A DNA stretch of 17,792 bases from Candidatus Peribacteria bacterium (lineage in GTDB: Bacteria > Patescibacteriota > Gracilibacteria > UBA1369 > LOWO2-01-FULL-3). The position numbers and the translations under genes are program-made. The notes under the pieces are model-generated. The model saw only the letters and a list, made by a program, of their open reading frames with translations. It was not told the origin of the DNA and made no database searches. Below are positions 11,649 through 17,792 of this stretch, in pieces (positions within the stretch are counted from its first letter, which is position 1; each line of letters begins with the position of its first letter). The DNA is taken from assembly GCA_943359415.1 (NCBI GenBank), contig CALRHQ010000010.1:1-17792 (forward strand), given 5' to 3'.

Positions 11649-14597
11649 CTATCTCTTAAACAATGGTGAAGTAGATGCGGAAAAGATCACATAAACAGGA
11701 TCGTAATTTTCGGCATCAAGTCCTTTTGCCAATGTCACCGTATCTATCGGTGCAACCAAATCTCCACCGGAATTACTATCGGCATCATAAGGATACAATG
11801 CATCTATTCCGTCACAAGGTGTCACGCCATCAGCTCCATAAACCCTATCATCAGCCAGTGCAAGATTAAACTGATTTATCTGCAACATTTCCTCAAGACT
11901 AAGAGCTTTTTGACAACTTTGATCTATAGGTTTTCCAAGTTCATCTGTTTGAATAGACAATTTGAAAAGCCTAAAATAATTCAAATCATAAGCCTGAATA
12001 GCAAGTTTTTGCGCACTACTTAGCGCATTTGAAGGCCACGCCCTAAATCCGTCAAGAAGATATGTCTTTGGGTTTTTCAAATCTTTATCCAAATCAGAAC
12101 CTCCAACAGTATTATGTGATGCAATGCTTCCAAACCACCTCAATTGATTACTTAAAGCATCAACCATTTCGCTAAAATCAGTCCATTTATAAAGCCCTGT
12201 AGTCGCATCTATTTTATCAGCATCGACATAAGAAAAAACAGAACAATCTGTAAACACATTCGCATTTATATTTTTTACAGTATTTTTCACATAAATATTT
12301 CCTTTATTACATCCGGAAGAATATGGACGCAAAGCCACAATTTGCATCTTATCAGTACTGCCATCTTTATAAATGTCAGAATCTATAAAGATATTACCAT
12401 TCAAAACGACTACAGCTTGATTATCGCTATAAGCAGAAGCATTCGAAAGATTTATATGAACATCTGTGTTTTTATAAACAGATACTGTAGTTCCATCAAT
12501 ATTCACAGGAGGCAATGGAGCGCCTGAGCAAGCGCTTAAACCACCATTATTGCCAACAGTACAACTCTTAGTATTCGCAGAACCAGAATTAGTATCTTTT
12601 TCCAAAGTTACACCGGAAATTTTACCGGCAATATTTTCATAAATACCATCTCTTACGATATTTACACTTTTACTACCGGTCTCCTGCGTTTCTACAGAAG
12701 CACTTGGGCTAAACGCTTTCGCCGCATAAAGATTTCCACGAACAACAGCAACCGGATTGGTAATCGAAGTTATAGTTCTTGGAAGATGATTTGAATAATA
12801 ATTAAAAGTATTTCCTGCAACAGAATACGAAACTACAGAATAAAGAGAAGGCCCTATTGCCTGCATACAAGGCTTTGTAATAGCCTCTTTCTCCTTATCA
12901 CTCATCTTGTCATATTCAGGCAATGTCGCTATCGCTTGTAAATCGAAATCATACAAAGATGCACCAACTTTTTGCCATAAATAAGAATCTTTCCCGTCAG
13001 CAAACTTAACAGTAAATCCATTGCCAACAATTTCCTCTCCATTTGCAGAACAATTTTCATTCGTCAAAGCTTCGTCATAATCCAAAAGAAATTGCACATT
13101 TGAAGAACCACCATCATCCAATTTTGCATCTTTTTTCCCTCCAACTTTAAAAGAAAAAGGAATAGATCTAAATCCTGTTATGGAATCTTGATTATTTCCA
13201 CTATACAAAGTACTTACCTCAACAGCAGGCCTAAATTGAACGAAAAGTCCATATTTTCCATTTGGATATACAATCTTATTATAAGGCTTTCCGTCAGACA
13301 AAACAGGAACAGATCCATCGGCCTTTACTTTGATGGGAATATCTATATTTGAAAGTTTAAGCCTATTTGGCTCCTTTACCGTAGGAATTTTATTTCCAGC
13401 AGTTTTCATAGATGCAAAAAATACTTCATTTTTAAAAGCCACATTTGGCTTCATGCTTGTAGTATATGACACATTCATATCGGTTGTCGGAGCATACGAT
13501 CTTATTGTAGTTTTCAAAACATAGTTTCCGCTACCAACAGGAGTTTCTGTAAAATCAGCTGGAAAATTTGCAACAATCGGCTTTGAAATTATACCTCCAC
13601 CTTTGCTCAATGGACTTGCCTCTTTATCAAGTCCAGTCCCAACAGTATCAGTAAAATTCTGCTTTGCTTTGACAGTATCGCTCCATGAAAAAGTTATTGG
13701 ACCTATATCATAATTAGCAATATTCATAGGCGTCACCCCATCCGCATCTCTCAACATCAAACGTATTTCATAATAATCAACTCCATTCGCCACTTTAACA
13801 TCGCTATCAGAACCAACTTTGATTCCTCCTGTTCCATTGCTTCCGCTCAAAACTTTATCAAGACCTTTTTCAGGATCTATAATTTCAATACAAGCAAAAG
13901 GTCTACCTTTACATGGTCCATCAACAACAACAGGAACAGCAACCTTTTGTCCAGGAATTTGAATAGTAACTCCACTCATATTCACCCAAACTTTGGCCTC
14001 AGTCCATGCATATCCGGAAAGTTTTCCATCTTTATCCGCAGAGACTTGATAGGGAAAAGCTCCACCTCCGGCAAGTTGAATATATCCAAAAGCCGGATTC
14101 CAAGAATTTCCGGAAAGAAGTCTTTTTCCTGTTCCATCAGCCTTTGAAACTTTCACTCCATAGCTATAATTTCCGCAATCAATTCCCTGATTTTTTCCCA
14201 TTTGCCCCACGGTTCCATTACAGAAAAACGAGAAAAAGCCAAGATTTGTATTCCATACATAACCTCTGAACATATATTCATCAGCAACCAGTGGTGAAGA
14301 AGCATCTACGCATGCTGCAAGATTTCTATCCGCAGGAGCAAGCCCTGGAGCAAGTCCAACGATAGAAAGATCTGTAACTTTATTTGCATCAGAATAAGGA
14401 CTTGGATGAGAATCAAAAACAAGTTGTCCAAAATTTGGATTTGAAACAACAGTATTTCCCATAATTTTTCCGCTGCAATTTGCAGTAATTGAAAGATCTC
14501 CTTCCGCAAAAACAGATCCAGTATAAACAAAAGACATAGCGACAAAAACAGCTGAAACAAAAGCTGCAACCACAAAACGAGAAAATTTGAAAATCAT
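11649..14597 (-). CDS. Large secreted surface protein with G-x-x-W repeats (CPR type), unknown function
   Basis: 982 residues. A signal peptide ends near SVFA-E (residues 30-32). Three related motifs follow: RGYVWNTNLGFFSFF (111-125), LSGNSWNPAFGYIQLAG (161-177) and LSGYAWTEAKVWVNMSG (193-209). They resemble the repeated 'GWAWSENIGWI.F' units of Patescibacteria secreted proteins. Six cysteines before residue 240 suggest disulfides. The middle (about 265-620) is beta-rich with no clear family. Residues 640-790 look like a beta-solenoid (VVVLNGNIFIDSDIY, GCNKGNIYVKNTVKNINANV), and NQLRWFGSIASHNTVGGS (817-834) is a signature I associate with CPR surface proteins. No C-terminal anchor, sortase motif or catalytic motif is seen. 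The start is ATG and the stop TAG. It is transcribed from a strong promoter that diverges from the small lipoprotein gene. Confidence 0.82.
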   Translation of the reverse strand: MIFKFSRFVVAAFVSAVFVAMSFVYTGSVFAEGDLSITANCSGKIMGNTVVSNPNFGQLVFDSHPSPYSDANKVTDLSIVGLAPGLAPADRNLAACVDASSPLVADEYMFRGYVWNTNLGFFSFFCNGTVGQMGKNQGIDCGNYSYGVKVSKADGTGKRLLSGNSWNPAFGYIQLAGGGAFPYQVSADKDGKLSGYAWTEAKVWVNMSGVTIQIPGQKVAVPVVVDGPCKGRPFACIEIIDPEKGLDKVLSGSNGTGGIKVGSDSDVKVANGVDYYEIRLMLRDADGVTPMNIANYDIGPITFSWSDTVKAKQNFTDTVGTGLDKEASPLSKGGGIISKPIVANFPADFTETPVGSGNYVLKTTIRSYAPTTDMNVSYTTSMKPNVAFKNEVFFASMKTAGNKIPTVKEPNRLKLSNIDIPIKVKADGSVPVLSDGKPYNKIVYPNGKYGLFVQFRPAVEVSTLYSGNNQDSITGFRSIPFSFKVGGKKDAKLDDGGSSNVQFLLDYDEALTNENCSANGEEIVGNGFTVKFADGKDSYLWQKVGASLYDFDLQAIATLPEYDKMSDKEKEAITKPCMQAIGPSLYSVVSYSVAGNTFNYYSNHLPRTITSITNPVAVVRGNLYAAKAFSPSASVETQETGSKSVNIVRDGIYENIAGKISGVTLEKDTNSGSANTKSCTVGNNGGLSACSGAPLPPVNIDGTTVSVYKNTDVHINLSNASAYSDNQAVVVLNGNIFIDSDIYKDGSTDKMQIVALRPYSSGCNKGNIYVKNTVKNINANVFTDCSVFSYVDADKIDATTGLYKWTDFSEMVDALSNQLRWFGSIASHNTVGGSDLDKDLKNPKTYLLDGFRAWPSNALSSAQKLAIQAYDLNYFRLFKLSIQTDELGKPIDQSCQKALSLEEMLQINQFNLALADDRVYGADGVTPCDGIDALYPYDADSNSGGDLVAPIDTVTLAKGLDAENYDPVYVIFSASTSPLFKR

Positions 14598-14638
14598 ATT
14601 AAATTCGTTATTTTTCTTAAGAACAAGGACTAAACAGA

Positions 14639-14666
14639 ATTATACGATTACTGCCGAAAAAGTAAA
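14639..14666 (-). promoter_or_regulatory. Promoter for the 982-residue surface protein
   Basis: On the minus strand TTTACT (14661-14666) and a perfect TATAAT (14639-14644) are 16 bases apart. The leader would be about 35 bases and has no Shine-Dalgarno sequence. It lies back to back with the lipoprotein promoter. Confidence 0.55.
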
Positions 14667-14681
14667 GAATTCGATTTTCTC

Positions 14682-14709
14682 TTTACCTTTAGCCGAAGAG
14701 TGCTAAAAT
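14682..14709 (+). promoter_or_regulatory. Promoter for the small lipoprotein
   Basis: TTTACC (14682-14687) and TAAAAT (14704-14709) are 16 bases apart, with an extended -10 TG at 14701-14702. The start of transcription would be near 14716, about 32 bases before the ATG at 14748. This argues against the longer reading frame from 14700. Confidence 0.5.
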
Positions 14710-14747
14710 ATCAACGAAATCCCTCATTATTTTTTAAACAAACAAGT

Positions 14748-14978
14748 ATGCAAAAAACATACAAAATTGTACTAGCTTCAATGATTGGAGCATCTATTTT
14801 ATTCACAGGATGTTCTTGGGTTAAAGACCAACTACAAGGAGCTGTAGATGATGTAAACCAAGGAATTGCAGACACTGCAAAAGATATTGGAAACCAAGTT
14901 GGTGGAGAAACACCAGCCGCTGAAGCTCCAGCTACAGAAGCACCTGCAGCAGAAACTCCAGCAACTCCAGCAAAATAA
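14748..14978 (+). CDS. Small lipoprotein with Pro/Ala/Glu/Thr-rich tail
   Basis: 76 residues when started at the ATG at 14748. An upstream TTG-like extension to 14700 would cover the promoter and push the signal peptide inside, so it is rejected. Residues 1-21 form a lipoprotein signal peptide with lipobox LFTGC (Cys22). Then comes a short amphipathic segment, WVKDQLQGAVDDVNQGIADTAKDIGNQV (24-51), and a repetitive tail of A/P/E/T (about 54-76, with repeated APATEAPAAE-like units). It resembles entericidin-like or spacer lipoproteins in size, but no function can be assigned. Transcription ends at the intrinsic terminator 14990-15024. Confidence 0.78.
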   Translation: MQKTYKIVLASMIGASILFTGCSWVKDQLQGAVDDVNQGIADTAKDIGNQVGGETPAAEAPATEAPAAETPATPAK

Positions 14979-14989
14979 TCACAACAATT

Positions 14990-15024
14990 AAAAAGACCTT
15001 TCAGAAATGATAGGTCTTTTTTTT
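14990..15024. terminator. Intrinsic terminator, bidirectional
   Basis: AAAAAGACCT (14990-14999) and AGGTCTTTTT (15012-15021) form a 10-bp stem around a 12-base loop, followed by T through 15024. It ends the small lipoprotein gene. On the minus strand it also has a T run and may end the topA transcript after passing through the folded element. Confidence 0.85.
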
Positions 15025-15037
15025 GTGAGGATTAAAT

Positions 15038-15204
15038 TGAGGAGATTGAATATTGTTTTTCAGGCATTCCTAGAAGCTTTTAGCATGGTTTTGTGTTATT
15101 CGAGACCTTGCGTCATAGAATAACACAAATAAAAGCTTCGACGGATAGCAAGCAAAGTCGCTGGACTTTGCGAAGCGTGCCTGAACAAATGATATTCAAC
15201 CTCA
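15038..15204. repeat. 167-bp nested inverted-repeat element (three-way-junction fold)
   Basis: The outer arms are TGAGG (15038-15042), TTGAATAT (15046-15053) and TTCAGGCA (15059-15066), matched in mirror order by TGCCTGAA (15178-15185), ATATTCAA (15192-15199) and CCTCA (15200-15204). Inside lie two helices. One is a long hairpin of GAAGCTTTTA (15073-15082) with TAAAAGCTTC (15130-15139), continued by TTTGTGTTATTC (15090-15101) with GAATAACACAAA (15118-15129). The other is GCAAAGTC (15152-15159) with GACTTTGC (15164-15171) around GCTG. No gene is visible inside. It may be a miniature transposable element, a structured RNA, or the folded 3' untranslated region of topA. Confidence 0.8.
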
Positions 15205-15243
15205 CTAAAATAAATTTCAACAAAAATTTGAAGAGAGATAAAT

Positions 15244-17613
15244 TTAATCTTCTCCCTTCTCTCCTTTAGTATCCACATACGGAACATGATTTCCCTCCTT
15301 ATCTTCAACGATCAAAGTCCCATCTTTTTGTAACTCGATAGGTTTACTCCAAGTCGCAAATTTGCATTTTGGATATTTATTGCATCCCCAGAACGTGCGT
15401 CCACCTTTTTTCGTATGTCTTTCAATAAGTTGTCCGACTTTACAAACAGGACATTTCACCCCTGAAGAAATGACAATCGAAACAATATTTTTACATTTTG
15501 GATAAGCACTGCAACCCAAGAACGCGCCAAATCTTCCATGTTTAACTGCCATTGGCTCTCCACATTTTTCACATTTTTTATCTTTAAATTCTTTTTCATA
15601 TTCTGCAACTTTTTCATTTTTTTCTTCTACTTGTTTGGCTTGTTCTTTCGTCAATTTGCCTTCCTCAACAAGCTCTTCAAGTTTTTCATCGCTGACGCTA
15701 ACACTTCCACTCAAAACCGCCTCACCCATATTTTTAGCTAAAGGTCGGGCATTTTTACACTTTGGATAATTACTGCATGACAAGAATTTTCCAAATCTTC
15801 CAAGTTTTACAGTCATCTTTTCTCCACATTTTTCACACATTTCATCAGTTTCTTCATTTACGATATCAGACTTTTTAAGAGTCTTATCTTTCTCCAAAAT
15901 CGCCTTATGAAATGGCCCATAAAATTCTCTAATAACAGGAACCCATTCACGCTTATCATCTTCAATTTTATCCAATTTTTCTTCAAGTTCCGCAGTAAAT
16001 TTATAATCCACAATTTCCGGAAAATTTTCCACCAACATATCGGTCACAACCATCGCAACATCCGTTGGCATAAGAGCTTTCGCCTCTTTTTTAATATATC
16101 CGCGCGCAACAATTGTAGAAATTGTCGGAGCATAAGTACTCGGTCGACCGATGCCTTCACTTTCAAGTTTTTTGACCAAAGACGCTTCAGTATATCTTGC
16201 CGGTGGTTTCGTAAAATGCTGACTATGGTTCAACTTTTCCAAATCAACTTTTTCCCCTTCATCCAACTTTGGCAAAAGCTTATCCCCATCATCACCTTCT
16301 TCTTCCAAATCATTTCCCTCCATATAAACCTCCATGAACCCGGGAAATTTTATAACCTGACCATTCGCTCTAAAAACATAATTCGTCTCAGTTGAGCCTT
16401 TGATCGCCTCAATATCAATAGTTGTTCTGCTCAAAATAGCCTCCTGCATTTGGCAAGCCATCGCTCGTTTCCAAATCAATTCATAAAGTCTCGCCTGATC
16501 TTTCGAAAGTTTCGCCGCGACATCTTTCGGATGAATCGTGATGTCTACAGGGCGAATCGCTTCATGCGCCTCTTGCGCACTTTTTCTTCCTTTAAATTTA
16601 CGTGGTTCAGCCAAAGCATATTTTTCTCCATACTCTTTCACAATCTGTTTTCGGATTCCATCAAGCGCAAACTCAGACAAATTCACACTATCAGTTCTCA
16701 TATAAGTGATAAGACCATGCTGTCCGTTTCCGACATCCACACCTTCATAAAGTCCTTGCGCAACCATCATCGTTTTCTTCACAGGAAAATTAAGTTTTCT
16801 GCTAGCCTCTTGTTGCAAAGTAGAAGTAATAAATGGCGCAGCTGGACTTCTTGAAACATCTTTTTCCTCAACACTTTTCACTTTATAGTTCGCACCCTTG
16901 ATCTCTTCTAAAATATCAGCAGTCTGTTTTTCATTCTTCATTTCCACCTTCTCATCTCCTCTTTTTATGAGCTCAGCAGAAAACTTCTGAGAATCTTTTT
17001 TCCCGGAATTTTTTTCAAATTCACCAATAATTTTCCAATATTCATCAGGTTTAAATGCCTGAATTTCACGTTCTCTTTCTACCACAAGTCTCACCGCAAC
17101 ACTCTGTACACGGCCTGCAGAAAGCCCATACCTAATCTTTTTCCAAAGCAACGGAGACAATTCATAACCAACAAGTCTATCCAAAACTCTTCTAGCTTGC
17201 TGTGCATCCACGATGTTTTGATCCATGTCTCGAGGATGCTCTATAGCGCTTTTGATAGCCGTTTCCGTGATTTCATGAAAAACAATTCTTGATTTTTTAA
17301 ATTTCGTTTTCGCACCTTTTAAACATTGCAATAAATGCCATCCAATCGCCTCTCCTTCGCGGTCCTCATCAGTTGCGATCCAAAGTTTTTCCGCCTTCGC
17401 AAGTTCCTTATTTAACTCCGTAACAACCTTCTTTTTATCCGGAGAAACTGCATAAGTTGGTTCAAAATCATTTTCAGTATCTATTCCGGTTTTAGATTTT
17501 GGTAAATCACGAACATGCCCCATAGAAGCCAACACTTTATAATCACTACCAAGAAATCTTGATATCGTTTTTGCTTTTGCTGGGGACTCAACTATTACTA
17601 AATTTTTTGACAT
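15244..17613 (-). CDS. topA: DNA topoisomerase I (type IA)
   Basis: 789 residues when started at the ATG giving MSKNLVIVESPAKAKTI, the usual beginning; an in-frame TTG 33 bases upstream would add 11 residues. It relaxes negative supercoils by cutting one strand. The Toprim domain spans about 4-120 (GHVRDLPKSK, then TDEDREGEAIGWHL at 81-94 with the DxDxxG acidic residues). YGLSAGRVQSVAVRLVVERE (162-181) follows. The catalytic tyrosine is Tyr304 in GLITYMRTDSVNLS, and GIGRPSTYAPTI follows further on. The C-terminus holds three four-cysteine zinc ribbons (two CEKCGE-type with SNYPKC or SAYPKC, one CPVC with NKYPKC), a common arrangement. The stop is TAA. The mRNA runs into the inverted-repeat element at 15038-15204. 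Confidence 0.97.
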   Translation of the reverse strand: MSKNLVIVESPAKAKTISRFLGSDYKVLASMGHVRDLPKSKTGIDTENDFEPTYAVSPDKKKVVTELNKELAKAEKLWIATDEDREGEAIGWHLLQCLKGAKTKFKKSRIVFHEITETAIKSAIEHPRDMDQNIVDAQQARRVLDRLVGYELSPLLWKKIRYGLSAGRVQSVAVRLVVEREREIQAFKPDEYWKIIGEFEKNSGKKDSQKFSAELIKRGDEKVEMKNEKQTADILEEIKGANYKVKSVEEKDVSRSPAAPFITSTLQQEASRKLNFPVKKTMMVAQGLYEGVDVGNGQHGLITYMRTDSVNLSEFALDGIRKQIVKEYGEKYALAEPRKFKGRKSAQEAHEAIRPVDITIHPKDVAAKLSKDQARLYELIWKRAMACQMQEAILSRTTIDIEAIKGSTETNYVFRANGQVIKFPGFMEVYMEGNDLEEEGDDGDKLLPKLDEGEKVDLEKLNHSQHFTKPPARYTEASLVKKLESEGIGRPSTYAPTISTIVARGYIKKEAKALMPTDVAMVVTDMLVENFPEIVDYKFTAELEEKLDKIEDDKREWVPVIREFYGPFHKAILEKDKTLKKSDIVNEETDEMCEKCGEKMTVKLGRFGKFLSCSNYPKCKNARPLAKNMGEAVLSGSVSVSDEKLEELVEEGKLTKEQAKQVEEKNEKVAEYEKEFKDKKCEKCGEPMAVKHGRFGAFLGCSAYPKCKNIVSIVISSGVKCPVCKVGQLIERHTKKGGRTFWGCNKYPKCKFATWSKPIELQKDGTLIVEDKEGNHVPYVDTKGEKGED

Positions 17614-17651
17614 ATTTTTCGATAAAAATTTTGAAAGTTTTACCAATCATT

Positions 17652-17678
17652 GTTATATCAGCACAATTTTTAAGTCAA
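17652..17678 (-). promoter_or_regulatory. Promoter for topA
   Basis: On the minus strand TTGACT (17673-17678) and an extended -10 TGA-TATAAC (hexamer 17652-17657) are 15 bases apart. The start of transcription is expected near 17645, giving a 32-base leader to the ATG at 17613. Confidence 0.5.
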
Positions 17679-17714
17679 GTTTTTGGGAAACCGATGATAA
17701 TCTCCGTAACAACT

Positions 17715-17742
17715 TTGACAAGTTAGCAAGCAAAATTAAAAA
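17715..17742 (+). promoter_or_regulatory. Possible promoter reading out of the window
   Basis: A perfect -35 TTGACA (17715-17720) is followed after 16 bases by TAAAAA (17737-17742). It points rightwards, away from topA, towards a gene beyond the window edge. The -10 match is only partial. Confidence 0.3.
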
Positions 17743-17792
17743 CGGGTCACGTAAGCCAAAAACAAGCCCTTTTCGGACATAAACATGTCATT

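Noticed and set aside
14700..14747. N-terminal extension of the small lipoprotein
   Set aside because: It would bury the lipoprotein signal peptide and covers the predicted -10 box.
15538..16854. Plus-strand frames opposite topA (67, 162 and 134 residues)
   Set aside because: They are antisense shadows of topA with Phe/Ser/His-rich composition and no domain features.
240..17613. UGA read as glycine (code 25)
   Set aside because: All genes are full length under the standard code and none contains an in-frame TGA, whereas recoded genomes use UGA often.
1..17792. CRISPR array, toxin-antitoxin or defence system
   Set aside because: No regularly spaced repeats and no recognisable nuclease, helicase, toxin or Cas-like protein were found.

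Overview
The window is a gene-dense, AT-rich stretch of bacterial DNA, roughly one third G+C by eye. It most likely comes from a Candidate Phyla Radiation (Patescibacteria) genome, perhaps in the Peregrinibacteria/Gracilibacteria neighbourhood. That placement is inference. It rests on a large secreted protein with 'G-x-x-W' repeats and an 'NQL..GS..S.NT.GGS' signature of the kind seen in this radiation, on SLH-anchored surface proteins, on the lack of Shine-Dalgarno sequences before any gene, and on small single-copy housekeeping genes. Sixteen protein genes are called: 13 stop with TAA, 3 with TAG and none with TGA. No gene contains an in-frame TGA, so the Gracilibacteria-type UGA-to-Gly code is not seen here.

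Left part (1-2830): 240 bases of unusually GC-rich DNA without a gene; a minus-strand pair encoding a YiiX/NlpC-P60-like cysteine hydrolase and an M50 membrane metalloprotease; a small two-helix membrane protein; a tRNA-Ser(GGA) gene followed 112 bp later by an exact copy of its 3' end inside a hairpin-rich spacer; and a VOC/PhnB-like protein.

Surface and envelope block (2845-8265): a 979-residue secreted protein with SLH repeats, Ig-like domains, a cohesin-like domain and a C-terminal zinc-metalloprotease domain with an EF-hand loop. Then, on the minus strand, come a TMEM43-family protein, a 36-residue lysine-rich histone-like peptide with a bidirectional terminator, a cupredoxin lipoprotein and a four-helix membrane protein.

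Housekeeping block (8310-11635): smpB (ribosome rescue), nadE and a NadM-type adenylyltransferase (the last two steps of NAD synthesis in one run), and a phosphomannomutase/phosphoglucomutase.

Right part (11649-17792): a 982-residue secreted surface protein and a 76-residue lipoprotein transcribed divergently from facing promoters; a terminator; a roughly 167-bp nested inverted-repeat element that folds into a three-way junction; and topA. The two hairpin-rich intergenic elements (about 1984-2286 and 15038-15204) are the parts least explained by known genes. No CRISPR array, integrase, transposase, rRNA or defence system was seen.
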